64,000 nt of DNA from Leidyana gryllorum EB-2025a (taxonomy: Eukaryota > Apicomplexa): contig JBLWGC010000136.1 of assembly GCA_048772705.1 (NCBI GenBank), positions 56,123 through 120,122 on the forward strand, written 5' to 3'. Below are positions 1 to 12,680 of this stretch, piece after piece. Position 1 is the first letter of the stretch. The number at the start of each line of letters is the position of its first letter. The translations under genes were made by a program, and so were the position numbers. The notes beneath the pieces were generated by a model. It saw only the letters and a program-made list of their open reading frames with translations. It was not told the origin of the DNA and searched no databases.

Positions 1-121
1 TGGCGCAATCGACCATATCGTCATACCGCTCGGCTTTCTCAGCAATGATCGATTGCAGCAGTGGGTCTGTGATGTCGATGGGCATGTTGGTGGAAAAAAT
101 TAAGGGCTCCCACCGCCTTAA

Positions 122-1808
122 CTACAGAAAATTGGGTGCCCGGCGTCGGGCATCAACACCCCGCACCATTGGCTGCGATGGTTCTCTACTGTGCTGCGAG
201 TCGTTGGAGTGCACCGATTCTTCCACAGTGTGGGCGTGGCGAGGGGACGGGCGCTTTGCAGTAGTGTTCTTGGGTTGCGGCTGGAAGCGCGGGAGGGCCA
301 GACGAGCACCCCCTACCAGACGGCTCCGGGTTGACAAGTCGCGCTTATCGTCTTTCTCGCGTAATTGAAGGGTGTTGGTGTGCATGACCACCGGCCTCTT
401 CGCCTTGTCATTAGACTCAAAGTGTAGATGGTACTCGTACAGCTTCCGCAGGAACCATAATGAACGGAGATACAGCGCGGTCAGGGCCTCAAAGTCGTAG
501 CTGTCAATCGAGACCGGCACCATGCAAATTGGGTAGGCCTTCAGCTCTCGAGAGAGGGGTTCGTTGCAGTGTACTTGTATGGCCACGAATATCTGGTCGG
601 ATGCTGCAGCGGCTTCTTCAGGTGACCCTGCGACAGGCGACCGTATTCCTGATCCGGTGTCGCCGTCCATGCAGGAAGAGCCCCCCTCTCCCTGAGCAGA
701 CAGGTAGGCTCCGCTACACTGCACCGTGGCCGCGGAATCGACGCCGAGCGAGTACCGATACTGAAGAATTTGACCTCGACGAGCTCCCTGCGACTTGACA
801 ATCAATTTGGTCATCCACGGGGAGACTCCGTCCTCCAACGCCCATGACTGGATTGCCTCTGCTACTCTCTCACTTGTGGTATAAAGTTCGTCTCCTGCGG
901 GTGCAGAGTAGTTGAGAGCGGAGACTCTCAATGAAACTTACGGCATGCTGCTGCTTCTTCCACAGCCGCCTGATTAATATGGTGATACTCCGTGTCTAAC
1001 TCCCAGAATAGAGACGGCATATTGTGCAACATTCCTAAGGCCTTCCGGAGGGTCTCTCCAGCTGCTGGAATGCCTCGCGCTTTGCAAGGCACTATCAGTA
1101 GGCGACCTGTCAGCCAGTTCTGGAACACGAGCGATCCATGGCCGACGGCGCGCCACCAGAAAGCTGATACTTCAGGGGGAAGTTTCTTGAACCTGCAGAA
1201 ATGGTTGGTCGCTGTCGGTCAGTCAGTCGGTCGGTCGGTCAGTCGGTCGACGAGATGTGATGTGAAGAGCCCTACCTGAAATGGGGGATGATTCTCTCTA
1301 GATATATGTGCACATGCTGGGGGTTCTCAATTGACCGGAAGACTTTCAGAGAGTCATTCGGTATTTCGATTGGGCATGGCACCCCCGCTAACACGCAGGC
1401 GAGAAGTAGATTCTTGTGAACATGCAGATGCTTCCGCCAAATGCCGCTGGTGGTGTGTTTCACAGCGAATATAGAGATGGGTTCCAGATCTTCCGCATTT
1501 CGCTCCAATACCTCGATCTTTGTTACGATTCGCAGGCCGCCAATGATCGACAGTTCATGCTGCGTAACACGTAACCCTCGGCTATTGTCCTCGTTCCATC
1601 GCTCGATCGTGTGAATAAGACCCTTGGCGGCTTCCGGAGGACTTTCATTGGGCAGAGGACTCAAATCATCCGCACATTCCTCCTCGTCAGCTCTGGTCGT
1701 CGGGGTCGCTCCTGTAGGTTTAACCAGTCTACCGATGAGAGCTTTGCTGAAAGGAGGAGCTTTATATCTGGAGTTACGACGCTCACGAGTCAGAAAGGTC
1801 CTCGTCAA
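122..1808 (-). CDS. Hypothetical protein, 3 exons, about 518 aa
   Basis: I do not recognise this protein. Three exons join in frame on the minus strand: 1808-1276, 1192-942 and 894-122, through GT-AG introns of 83 bp (1193-1275) and 47 bp (895-941). Across the first junction the reading frame continues as ...IIPHFRFKKLPPEV, across the second as ...AACRDELYTTSER, which supports one gene rather than separate ORFs. The middle has well-ordered helical or hydrophobic stretches (KHLHVHKNLLLACVLAGVP); the C-terminal 90 residues are basic and Ser/Arg/His-rich, like a disordered tail. No signal peptide or membrane segment is evident. The first ATG could lie in an unseen upstream exon, so the N-terminus is uncertain. 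It is on the same strand as SBDS, 56 bp downstream of the SBDS stop. Confidence 0.6.
1211..1251. repeat. Tetranucleotide microsatellite (GGTC/AGTC)
   Basis: About 40 bp of near-perfect tetranucleotide repeat (units ggtc, agtc, cggt) inside the first intron of the minus-strand gene at 122-1808. It makes this intron about 83 bp, clearly longer than most introns in the window, so the expansion probably happened after the intron was in place. Confidence 0.8.
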
Positions 1809-1864
1809 TATCTGAGGGTGTGTCCTGTCGAGCCTCGCAGTAGTTCATTTTATGAGTGTTTTAT

Positions 1865-3451
1865 CTAATATTCAACAGCTAGGAAACCATCTCTGAGGTC
1901 TCGATTCAACTCCTCGTATTCCACCACTGAGACTGGCTCCATGCCCCGAACGTGTAGCTTTTGATTGAAAATATGAAACTCTGACTTGTAATGTGTACGG
2001 ATACTCGAGCATTTCAGCTCTTTCAGGTAGTCCAAGTTACACACTGGGCACCATGTCTGGCTATCGGACGGCGGAGGACGCGCAATCTGCTGTTCTGTGG
2101 TACCCCCTTCCACACCTTGCGGCACCTCCGCTTCCTCTGCCTCCTTCCGCTGCTTGCTGAGTTTCTCCGCAGCCTTCCGCTCAGCATCACGTTCCGCCCG
2201 CTCGATAGCTTTCAGCTTCCGACGCCTCTCCCGAGTGTTTTCTTCTTCCAGATCAATCTTTGCATCTTTACTCTTTCGGCCCTTCCGGCTCTTGGTGCCA
2301 CCCTCAGACTTCGTCTTGGTATCTTCCGATCCCGCTGCTGCAGCTGGAGGGCCTGTGTTTCCGTCAGTCTGCTTGGCAGCCGCCGCCGTCTCCTTGTCTT
2401 CTTCGCCAGCGCTTTTCTCGTCGCCCTCCTCCTCCTCAGCGGATTCGTCCTCTGATTCAGAAGAAGAGTTGTCTCCTACGAGTAGAGCAAATCCTGACTG
2501 TGCACCTCTACCCCCGATCTGCTGCAGGACTTCTCGACTCTCGCTCTCATCATCATCGTCTTCCTCCTCTTCTTCCTCCTCCTCCTCCACATCTTCCTCC
2601 TCAACGTCAGATTGCTCCTCATCCTGATCACCTTTTACATTCTTGTTCTCCACTTGTCGTCTGACTCGCCGGAGAGCCATATCGGCCGCCGCTTCCGGGG
2701 TTCCCTCGTCGTACATGTTAATCACAGTGATGGCCAACTTGCCGTTCTTAGAACTCACAAGCCGCTCCTGAATACTCCAATCTGAGGGGAGCGCCCGATA
2801 AGTGAACAACACACGCGAGCCTCCGGCTAAAAGTATGCTAGACAGGATTTCCGCTTCCAGCACTGTTCTGAGGAAGTCTTCAACTTCTTCCTCAAATTCC
2901 TCAGGCACCTCCATTTGAGCTCGCATCAGAGCCAAATAAACCTGATCACTCAACTTCAAAGCCAGCCGCTGAGCCACCTTGGCCGCAGCGGCCTTGGCAC
3001 TTGCGCCTTGTGTGTATTTGGGGCGATATCGTATTTGCTTCAGACATGTGTCCACCACATCCGGTGTAAGCTTGAACCCAGTCGCACGGCTGATCAACCG
3101 CTGACCCGCTATCGTGCATACTTCCTTATGGAACTCCGCCGCTTGAACCTTCCTCTCTTTTCCACTGACTTGAACAGTGCCCTTCTGCAGGATGACTCGA
3201 GTAATTTCATTGATATCTGTTGTACCAAAGTCCCGTCTTAAGTCTTCTTCGGGGGCGAAGCGGCCCTTCACCACGCTGGTGAAGATGTGGTCCGATTGTA
3301 GCACCTCCGATACATCACTTTCGAGCCCGCTTCGCCAGTCTTGAACCTTGTTGGGGTAACATGCTATTTCAAATCGAGCCCCTCCGCGACGCAGCCGCAC
3401 TACTGCCACATTGGTGAGCCTTACTTGGGTAACTGGTTGCGTGATGACCAT
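1865..3451 (-). CDS. SBDS: SBDS ribosome maturation factor with acidic and C2H2 zinc-finger extension
   Basis: SBDS family protein (Sdo1 in yeast), which with the GTPase EFL1 releases eIF6 from nascent 60S subunits. Residues 1-90 are the FYSH domain, opening with TQPVTQVRLTNVAVVRLRRG and containing the HIFTSVVKGRFA stretch; residues about 90-250 hold the helical and ferredoxin-like domains (ITRVILQKGTVQVSGKERK, YRPKYTQGASAKAAAAKVAQ). Core SBDS is about 250 aa; this protein is 528 aa in one exon. The extra half is a long Glu/Asp-rich stretch (about 285-310 is nearly pure acid), a Lys/Arg/Glu coiled segment, and near residues 460-500 a C2H2 finger (WCPVCNLDY...HYKSEFH). From general knowledge, plant and trypanosomatid SBDS proteins also carry C-terminal zinc-finger extensions, so the layout has precedent. 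Start chosen at the ATG giving MVITQPVTQVRL; it lies 28 bp from the divergent exportin-7 start. Confidence 0.92.
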   Translation of the reverse strand: MVITQPVTQVRLTNVAVVRLRRGGARFEIACYPNKVQDWRSGLESDVSEVLQSDHIFTSVVKGRFAPEEDLRRDFGTTDINEITRVILQKGTVQVSGKERKVQAAEFHKEVCTIAGQRLISRATGFKLTPDVVDTCLKQIRYRPKYTQGASAKAAAAKVAQRLALKLSDQVYLALMRAQMEVPEEFEEEVEDFLRTVLEAEILSSILLAGGSRVLFTYRALPSDWSIQERLVSSKNGKLAITVINMYDEGTPEAAADMALRRVRRQVENKNVKGDQDEEQSDVEEEDVEEEEEEEEEDDDDESESREVLQQIGGRGAQSGFALLVGDNSSSESEDESAEEEEGDEKSAGEEDKETAAAAKQTDGNTGPPAAAAGSEDTKTKSEGGTKSRKGRKSKDAKIDLEEENTRERRRKLKAIERAERDAERKAAEKLSKQRKEAEEAEVPQGVEGGTTEQQIARPPPSDSQTWCPVCNLDYLKELKCSSIRTHYKSEFHIFNQKLHVRGMEPVSVVEYEELNRDLRDGFLAVEY

Positions 3452-3479
3452 AGCGTCTTTTGATTTTTTCTGGAGGAGG
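3452..3479. promoter_or_regulatory. 28-bp divergent spacer between SBDS and exportin-7 starts
   Basis: Only 28 bp separate the minus-strand SBDS start codon (3451) and the plus-strand exportin-7 start codon (3480). Both starts are well supported by protein family N-termini. The spacer is T-rich on the plus strand and ends in tggaggagg before the exportin ATG; on the minus strand it holds a pyrimidine tract followed by ag (cctcctccag), which would serve as a splice acceptor for SBDS mRNA. Any promoter must overlap the coding regions. Confidence 0.5.
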
Positions 3480-6400
3480 ATGGATGTTCAAAGTCTACAG
3501 CAGTTGGAATCACTCTGCAGCAAGTTCTATTCGTCAGATGCGGCTGAGCAGAGCTTAGCACACCGCACACTCCTACCACTAGTCTCTCAGCCACAATATG
3601 TGCCACAATTCCAAGCTGTGCTAGCTCATTCGCACGACACGCAAGCAATATTGTTTGCAGCGAATGCCCTCCATAAGCTTTTCACGAGGTATGTGCCTGA
3701 CTTCTGAGCCTCTACGTGTTGTCAGTGAATGGAACTCTTGTCCAGAGGCATGCAAGAACGACACTCGCTCCTTCCTCCTATCGTACCTGGTGAGCGGCAC
3801 ACCCATCAACAGTTGGCCTATCCAACCCCACAATGCAGTTCAACAACGGCCCGAGCTTCCTTCCGAATAATGTACCCACCCTCAACGCTTTGATTCGCCT
3901 GCTCGTTCGAATCGTGAAGCTGCAATGGTTGGAGAAACCCGCTTACCAAAATATCTGCGACCAAGTGTCGTCATTTCTAGCAGCGTCAACTCGCGAATGG
4001 GTGGTCGGCATCTCCATATACTGCGAGCTCACCGCAGATATGGCTCCAGTTCTGGGTGGTGGCCTTGCACGAGCACGACGAACTGCTTTTGCCTTTCGCG
4101 ACACGGCGCTTCCACAGATCTTCACCACCGCTGTGGAGACCCTCCAGCAAATCAATGCCGGAGCGATAACCATTGCCAACGCCGACGAAGAAACGCAGTT
4201 ATTGCGGACAGTGCTCGGACTGGCTCTGCAGTCTCTGAGTTTCGATTTTATGGGAACTTTACCTGATGAAACCAACGATGAGCGCTCGGTAAGGAACATT
4301 CCATCGTTGCATATCGTTTGTGTCTTGCGTTTGGCAACTGGGTCACTTCGTCGCGTAGCATCACGGTACGATGATTATACGGCTTGGAGGCGGTGATGCA
4401 GCTACTTGGTCGGCGACGGGCTCTCGTACTCTGTGGTGAGGCTGCAGGTGACACTTTCGCCCGCGAAGTGCAACGTTCTGATTGTCCTGAGAGTGTGATT
4501 TTGATCGCGTAAATGTGCTTTGTGGTCTTTCGCGCCTAATGTATAAGGTTCATACCTTGTTGTCAATCACAGGATCCGGTGATGATTCCTTCGAGTTGGA
4601 CAGTGGTGAAAGAAGCAAATCTGCCGGCTCTGTTCTTCGAGATATACAAGAAATGCTGCACACCGGTCAATGGCACCCGGGCACCAGCGCAGATGGAATG
4701 CGCAAGATACTGCTTACACTGCCTTGTCCAAGTGGCTTCTCTCCGGCGCTCATATTTCACCAAGGAAGAGGAACGGAACGCACATCTCTCTGAATTGGTG
4801 AATCGAACAGTCATGATCTTGGATGACAGAATTGGGATTGATGCTGATGAAGGTTGTTACCATCAATTTTGTCGACTACTCGGAAAAATCAATGCAAGCG
4901 TACCCATCTATGACTTAAAAGCGAGCTTGCAGAGTCGGAAGGGCACGCCGAGTGCTAGCGCTGCTCCGGGAGAACCCAGGACTATGTAAGTTGTCTAAAT
5001 AGAACTCTCAATATCACGTCAGAGAAGATTATCCGGGACAGTCATAGTGATGGGAGCGAGCTCTAGTGATCCTCGAGAGTGGGGCCCTCGCGATGCTTTC
5101 ATGCTATCCTGGTTGTCAAAGGTTTGCCAGTTCACCTTGGAGTCTCTGAGCAGATGGACGTTCCAGCCCAACTCGAAGCACTATCTCTTAGGTGAGTCCG
5201 ATCCTCGGCTTAAACGTCCCATGATGCGGCAGGCTTTTGGAGCTCACTGGTCAATCCGTTTTTGAGTCGAAACTCACGACTGCCTCCAGAGATAGGTCAG
5301 CATGTACACGTCGTGTTTCAGGCCTTCGTGGACAGTTGCTTGAAGATCGGCGAAGCTTCTGCTCTGATGGAGAGTAACCTCACACAGTCCCAGTTGCAGT
5401 TGGCAGAACCAAGTCTCCTCTTCAAGCTTGAGGAAGTACGCGACGCTTCCGAACTTGAAGATCCTTTGGAGCACGAAGTCTTCCGAGCCGAGCAACTCGA
5501 GGTCATCCAATCCTTAGGTCGTGTCCACTATGTACAGTGCGCACAGTATGTGATGCGGCATTGGCAGAATGCGTGGAATGCGGCCGAGAGGAAGTCTTTG
5601 CCCGTGGAGGTGGTTGAGCGGCGTTTGACGTGGCTCATCTACATCGTCGGAGCCTTGATTGCCGGCCAAAATCATACACGCAACATTTTCAATCTCCGGA
5701 TACCAAGTAATGTAACAAGTTTCATCGGGAGATCTCATGGCGGTCTAGGAATGGATTCCGAATCGACCATGGGGGGTGAAGACGATGACAAACGGACGGG
5801 AACAGGGGGTGATTCGGCTGGACCCGAAGACGCCACACGGGCAGTCTCGTCAAGTGTCTTCAAGCTTATGATCCTCACAACCACTCAAGGCTCTGAATAC
5901 TCTCCAGTGAGCACCCACAGCCCTTCCTCGATTGTAAACTCCCCATCCATTATCAGACCGACGCTCAAAGCAAGGAATATAGAGAGCTGGCCTACCTCTT
6001 CTTCCTTGAGGCGTTTAGAAAGCTCCACTTCTCCGACATCGCCCAACCTCAGTCTGAGGTAGAAGAGCGAGCGCGACAGTACAGTGCGGCCATTGGAACC
6101 AACGAGGATGTCATGTCCATCACCCTCCAGAAGATCTTGATGAACTTGCAGACTTGTGGGCAATACGAAGTTGTCATCCGGAAGTCCCTCCAACTATTCA
6201 AGGATTTGTCCTCATCTGTTATGATGGTGGGGCCTTCTACCAGCCCTGCGCACATCGTCACGGGTAAGTTTATTATATCCTCGAATTGTTCGTCCCCTTC
6301 CTGCGCCCTCCTTCCCCACCCCTACGCTCCTAAAGCAACACTGGACTCCCTGATCTCAGCTGTGTGTCATCTCGACTCTGATCGTCGTTTGGCCATCACT

Positions 6401-8513
6401 GAGGACTTGATTGCCGCCCGCATGCAGGCTGTAGACGGTGCCATTAAATATGGCCGATCTATAAGACGTGTGTTGCTCTCCATCGTTCCCCATCTGGTGT
6501 GCACTTCCCACTTGGATGCAGTTTGTCGCATTGTATTGCTCTTTCTCGTGCGTCTGTGTGCAAAACTGTGCCCTGAGCGGTTGCCCATTGCACTTGCCCT
6601 ATGTGCGCACTACGAAGTGTGTGATGCGCTGCGCACACACGCAGCAAACGAGTGCTCAGCTGCTGCGCGCGCCACTGCAAATCACCCCCCTGTGTGCACA
6701 TTGTTGCTCATCTCGGAGCTTGTTGTGCTGCACAAATCCCGCTAGTGTCTCACCCGTTCCTTCCTCGCCCTTCCCGGCCCTCTTCCCATTTTACATATGC
6801 TCTTCGAACTTCAGGTAAATTGTTGTTGAGAAGCCCAGTTATTCAAGAGCTGCTGTCTCCCCAAGGAAGCCGAGCCATTGTTAATTGCTTTGACGGAATC
6901 ACGGCGGGGAAGCATAGAACGAGTTTCTATCACACACTGAGCAAGTTATTCTTCCTGTCATTGAATGACTTTCCTGGGGAAGTGATAGACTTGCAAGATG
7001 TCGAGGGGAGCACTTCTCCAAGTTCGCCGCACTCACAACGACCATCAGAACAGCTGATGTTCTACAACTATATGGCACCCCTGGCGGACGTGATGTCAGA
7101 GGTGTGGCCAGCGAGTGGACCAAGTGGCTTGACAATCGCCCCCCAACTGGTGGAACAACTCGCCCGTCCTGTACACGATGCTCAACAACGGGTCGTACTG
7201 GCGGGTCTCTTCCGAGATCTGCGTGGGATCTGTCAGACGTTCACCACCTGCGAGTCTTACAACCACTTTTTCAACTGGTTGGTCAACCGACCCAAGCGTC
7301 CTGAACATTGTCGAGTGAGTATATAATGCTGCTAATTCACATTCCTTCATCAGTTACACTTGCTTTCCATTGTGTTGAAAAACATGTGGAATGATCCGCC
7401 TGTAGCAGTTGCCGCACTGCGATTGGCTGCTGAGATCACCAACAACCGAGGACAGCGTATCAACTTCGACACAGCATCGCCGAATGGCATCATTCTCTTC
7501 CGAGAAGTGTCGGCTATCATCAATGCCTATGGGCCCGCGATCCTTGCCCAGCCCGACACTGCCTTCCGTGATCTCTACAAAGAGAAGTACAAAGGACTTG
7601 CGATCAGTTTGGCTATATTCTCGAATGCTCTCAGTGGCAATTTTGCCAACTTTGGAGCTTTTGAGGCGTATGGTGACCAGACCCTCCCTGAAGCCATTCG
7701 GTTGGGCATCAATATGGGATTAGCGATACCCGAAGAAGGTGAGAGAGGAATGATGAGTACTTACATAGTGGTTCTCAGATCTTCAATCCTTCATCAAATC
7801 CCTCAAGCCCTATTACACGTTCATAGACATAGTCTGTCACTATCACATGGCTCACTTGCTGAAACTTCCGGCAGCTTCACTGGCGAAGATCATCCGAACA
7901 TTGGAGGATGGCATTTGTGCATACAATTCCACCATCAGTCTGCAGGCATGTGGGGCATTGTACCATCTGACCAAATATATACTGGCAAGGCTTCAATTCG
8001 ATGATCCCGTCAGACGTCAGACTGCACAGGAGCTGCCCCAATCAGAAGAGGATGTGGAGCTGTGGAAAATGGAGGTAATGCTATCCGTATGGTTCAAAAT
8101 GAATGTTCTTCCATAGGCTGTTTCCATCCGGCAATTCCTCGCCGAGCAACCTTCGGCCCTGAAGCGAGTTCTCCAGCTATGCTTCCAGCTCATCATGTCG
8201 GGTGAGAGTCTGAGTACCTGGAGTCTAGCCGGTGCAATTCTGGGCTTGATCTTACTTGATCCCACTGAGTATCAAGAGCTTAGGAGCCAATTGGTGGCCC
8301 AGCAGGCAACCCAAGAGAAGCAAGAGAAGATGCAAGAGTCATTCGAGCAGCTCATGGTAGGCGTCGAGCCGGTGATGACCCAGTCGTCCAAGGTGAGCTC
8401 AACAACCCGTTTTTTCACAAATGAGAGGTCATTTACAGGAACGGTTCATGCGAAATCTGTACACTTTCACCCAACAGATGAGAAATAGAACAGCCAATAT
8501 CGGCACCAACTAG
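3480..8513 (+). CDS. XPO7: Exportin-7 (RanBP16-type importin-beta family nuclear transport receptor)
   Basis: Exportin-7 carries cargo through nuclear pores in partnership with Ran-GTP. The family match runs end to end: N-terminus MDVQSLQQLESLCSKFY, then FDFMGTLPDETNDE, an LVQVASLRRSYFTKEEERNA stretch, RLTWLIYIVGALIAG, LFRDLRGICQTF, FDTASPNGIILFREVSAIIN, NFGAFEAYGDQTL, LAGAILGLILLDPTEYQEL and the C-terminal ERFMRNLYTFTQQMRNR. The coding sequence is split by at least ten short introns; for example the first donor is in HKLFTR near 3689 and the last intron is about 8393-8440, after which translation ends NIGTN-stop at 8511-8513. The expected length is about 1,080 aa, normal for the family. One intron near 6263-6815 appears much longer (about 550 bp) than the others. 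The next gene starts 63 bp downstream on the same strand. Confidence 0.93.
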
Positions 8514-8576
8514 GATGTGTAGGCAGCGCAAAAACTATGTGTATCGAATAAGCGATGGAACTCGTATAGTTGAGAC

Positions 8577-11500
8577 ATGGACAAGCCCAACGATGAGGAG
8601 CCTCAACCTCCTATCCTTCCGACCACCAGGACACAGTCCTTGGACAATATCCAAACCAGAAGATCCAGATCTTGGGCTTTGAACCCACCACGTCTCAGCA
8701 AGTCTATCACACTGCGCCTCTTCCAAACCCAAAAGTCCGCAACTCTGACCGGTCCCAAGCAGGAAGCGTCCGAGCAAGACCTCTGTGATGATGATGATTC
8801 GGCTCGGGATCGGGCTGCCTCCTTTCCCGCAACTCAAAAACACCCCACTGAAGGATCACAGCCCTCTGAGCACGACGCACTCCCAGCTTTCAAGTTGCAG
8901 AGCACAGGGTCTGCGAATGCATCACGCACACCAATGATGGCTGTTCTCACGGCCAGTACATCTGGTGCTACTTGGGTGCCGACCAATGGGCACTCGCGGC
9001 CTGCTCCTGTTTCTGAACCCCGGTTCCCCGTTACGGGCACTACAACGGCGACTATCCCGGCAGAACAGCTGAGTGATACCAGCTCCCTCGGTGGCACGAC
9101 GGAGGGTTCCAACCCGTCGTCGCTTTCGCCTAGCTCGATTAGCAAAGGTGAGGGAGCTCTCGCGGATCTCCCCTCGCGAAGTACCTCCTATCGAGTTTCG
9201 CAAGGCACGTGCGAAGGACAATCTAATCAAGATAAGACGAATAGACGGTCGCGTGTTAAGGGAAGTACAACACAGCAGCGACGCCGGCGGAAAGAGGCCC
9301 ATCAAACCGACAAAAGGGAGAACCCGTCGTCGTTATCCTCTTGTTCTCGTGAAGAACAAGGCAAAATGCAGCATTCCTCCATGACTCCTTCCTCACCACT
9401 CCGTCGAACACCTACTGATCGATCTCAAAGAGTGGATTTCCGTGTTCCGTTAGCTTCCTCAATACAAGGATTCGGCAATGAAGACATCACAGTTTACTTG
9501 AGTCCCAAGTCGACATGTGCCATGCATCCATCCCCATCACAGCATTGCTTACACTGTACCTCGTTGCCCAATGATCGTTTTGTGCTCACGCCCTCAACAA
9601 CCACTGGGTCGCCCCATCCACTTCCTGCTCCCTTATCGCAACCTCACTTTTACTCCCAAACCAGCAGTGCCAGAGGAGGCAGCTCCAGACGTCGAGGCCC
9701 GCGATCATCGTCCTCCGGCGACGCACACAATCATAGTCGCGAGCGCGGTTGCACCTTTTCAGCTGGCGCTTCTCATGAACTGAACACTCCCCAAGGTCAG
9801 GATAAATCCGTGATAGAGTATGGTGGTAAGTATCTGAAGGATATACATTCACGCGTTGCTAATGTTTGCTTAACAATTGGTGTGTCTCTCTGCTGGTGTC
9901 TATTTATAGGGCTGCTCAATGAAGCGATATCACAACGCCCAAAAGGAGCGCGGTGGATAATGTTTGCCTGGCGACACAAACCTATTGAGATTCTATGTGT
10001 AAAATGCCAGATTTGATCATTCCAATTCAACGTTGCTCCCTCAGACAGCGATAATATCGCGTTCGATTACCGACATCAAGGTCACCCAGACGCGCACAAC
10101 CGGCACGGTCATTTGTCGTACCACAATCTACCTCCTCACATGGACTCACAATCGAGAATGTGTACCAAATCTTCTAGATCGTCGAATGCGGCTCCTCCTT
10201 TAACCGTAGTAGGAGCGGAACGGCCTGGTATGGCTCATCATGAGGCTATTCCTGCCGGCTTTATCGAGCTGTTGAAGCAATTGAACACATTCATGCTTCT
10301 TTGCAATCGTCCCGGCATGCCACGCCGAGTCCCCGATGAAACTTGGGGAACACCAGCGTAAGCCGCCAGAGAGCTTCTCCCAAGACATCTAGACTCAGTG
10401 ACATCATGACCAACGCCAGCTCGATGGGGCCTGAAGGCACTCGGTCGCATGGACGACGGAGCGTTTCTTCTCGGGCGACATGTCATAGATGTCGAAGATT
10501 ATCCAAACGGTCGAGTATGAGTAGAGGATCATTGTCGCATCGTGGAGACGGGCTGAAAGGAGGGACTACAGGGACAGATGGTGATGATATGACCCGAGGA
10601 GGTGGCACTACCAGTTGGTGGTTGAGTGGAATGAGTTCAGTAGACGGAGATCGCAACACCTATGTGCCTGCAAAGTCCGTATACGGACACAGTCGTCCTC
10701 GAAGCGGGCCATCGACTTCCTTTCTCTTGAGCACGAGTGGCTGTGATGACACGCTGTTCGAGTACAGCTCCACTAACAGCTACAACTATTTGTCCGGTCG
10801 TCCAGCTACAAGAGCTCCACCCCCGAGTACGAGTACCTATAATCTACGAACAATCAAGTCTACGCACTCGCATCCGCGGAGGACGAGCAAGTGCGAAGCT
10901 TGCCTTTTGGGGAAGCTGGGCATCCCCTTAAACCTGTGCGAGGTCCACCGATCGCGATGCTTGATCTGTCAGCTCAATTCAGCTGTATTGACGAACAAGG
11001 AGGCTGGCCCAGACGACGGCGGCGGGGCGTATGTTCGATATGTGCAAGACTGTCAGGCGCAACAGGAAACGGACAATCTCAGGGCAGGAGCAACGAATAG
11101 CGCACCGCTACCTCCCACCCCCATCTACACTAGTTCTCGCGAGGACGAGAGTCCGAGAGGTGGACCTCGATTACCCCGACGATCCTATTTGATCGCACGA
11201 GCGTCTGCAACCGAGAATTCTTTTGAGGTGATAACCCCCCGAAGTAGTCCTCGGTTATCGTCGCGGTCATGCCTCACTCCTGGATGTTCTTTGTTGGCCG
11301 GCTTCCGGTTACTTTTCGCCTCTAGCAAGTGACCCCATTTTTTTCACATGGAAATTGGTTTGTGTGACTCCACGAGCAGATCCGATGAGCAACTGGGATT
11401 TCTGAGGTGGGTGTTGCGCTATGGTAACATCAACTTCGAAGAGATCATACCACACCGAATTAACCCTCGCCCATACGTCACTCTCAACGGCGTTCGTCAC

Positions 11501-12610
11501 TCCCAAGTTCACGCGATCACTATATTGTACGCTGAGCAACTGGGATTGATGGATCGGTTGGATGGGGTGGCGTTTCTCAGAGATCTATCCTTACTCGAAT
11601 GTCTGAAAAAGCTTGCGAATGTTGGTACTGTTGAGCTCGAACGTCGTCGTGTGCTCAATGGTATGGAGAAGATTATAGCCCGGAATCCTCCGAGCGGACC
11701 GCAAATTTCACTCGTTCAACTTATTGCTCCGTATGTCTTGCACATACACATAAAATCCACCCGTCATGGCAAAGATTACCCGAGTTTGACTAAGGTAGGA
11801 TGCCACCTCGCGACAAATATGTTGTGGTATTCTTAGGTTGCGGACTCCGTGCTCAACGATGACTTTGTTCGCCTCCTGATATCGCATCAACCGACTGTTG
11901 AATCGCACTTGGTGTCCCAATTGACCGAATTTACGTGCCCGTCGTTGATGTCAGGAGGCTCTGCCCTGCCAGAGCTTCCGAGGTTGATTGGACCTCCCCA
12001 CACGGGCAATGTAGACATTATTCGGCTCTTGATGATCAAGGCTGGATATGAATTTCTGGACGAGCGCCTCCCTCAAAGTGCACTCATAGCTCGAATGGAA
12101 CAGTTGGACACTCCGTCCAATCATTCTGTAGCTTTGATGCGAGATCGGGAAGTGTTCAGTGGCGAGGATTGCTCGTTCCTGATTGATTATGTCCTGGCTT
12201 TGGACGGTGACTTCACAGCCGGTTGGACACACGAGCAAAGATTGGAACATGACATGTTTCTCCGCCACTGTATTGTTTTTTGCCGGGAATACGAGGCGAT
12301 GGTCATTTCAGCGCGGGGAGGTACTTTGGCGCGTGCAGACGACACCAGTCGAAAAGTGCGCAAACTTCGGACACTGCTTGGTCACATTGAACTGATGATC
12401 ACACAAGGCCCTCTGCTAACATCCTCCTGGGCAGCTGTTGGTATATATGTAGTATGGGTATTGGCTAGTAACTGCTTGTGCATGGGAGGGGGAGCGGAGC
12501 TCAGTCGGCTATACCCTCGCCTCACTCGTGCAGCGGGTAACCACCGAAGCGACCCGGACTTCGATGATGAATTGTTTGAGCAGCTTTCTCACGACGTTTA
12601 CATGATCTGA
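8577..12610 (+). CDS. Large hypothetical protein, Ser/Arg-rich N-terminus, Cys/His cluster
   Basis: I do not recognise this protein. Exons chain in frame: 8577-9825, 10045-about 10353, about 10389-11327, then about 11379-12610 with at least one more short intron near 11796-11836. The 219-bp intron 9826-10044 and the later 35- and 51-bp introns all have GT-AG ends and keep phase. The N-terminal 700 residues are low complexity (Ser, Pro, Thr, Arg). Near the middle there is a Cys/His cluster, CEACLLGKLGIPLNLCEVH followed by CLIC, preceded by CHRC, that could bind zinc but fits no family I can name. The last 400 residues look globular and acidic/leucine-rich (LGFLRWVLRYGNINFEEI; DIIRLLMIKAGYEFLDERL). 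No signal peptide seen. It could be a scaffold or regulatory protein; that is guesswork. Confidence 0.6.
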
Positions 12611-12680
12611 GGAGCATCGCGAGCTCATCAACATTTTGAGACTGACAACTTTCAATTATTCATCCTGAGAGAGAGGAAGG

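Noticed and set aside
1-121. Possible further exon or gene at the left edge
   Set aside because: Too short to judge; no start, stop or splice site pattern stands out.
2097-2664. Plus-strand open frames rich in Ser and Leu opposite SBDS
   Set aside because: They are the antisense of the Glu/Asp/Ala-rich SBDS tail; the composition mirrors it exactly and the sense frame is a known family.
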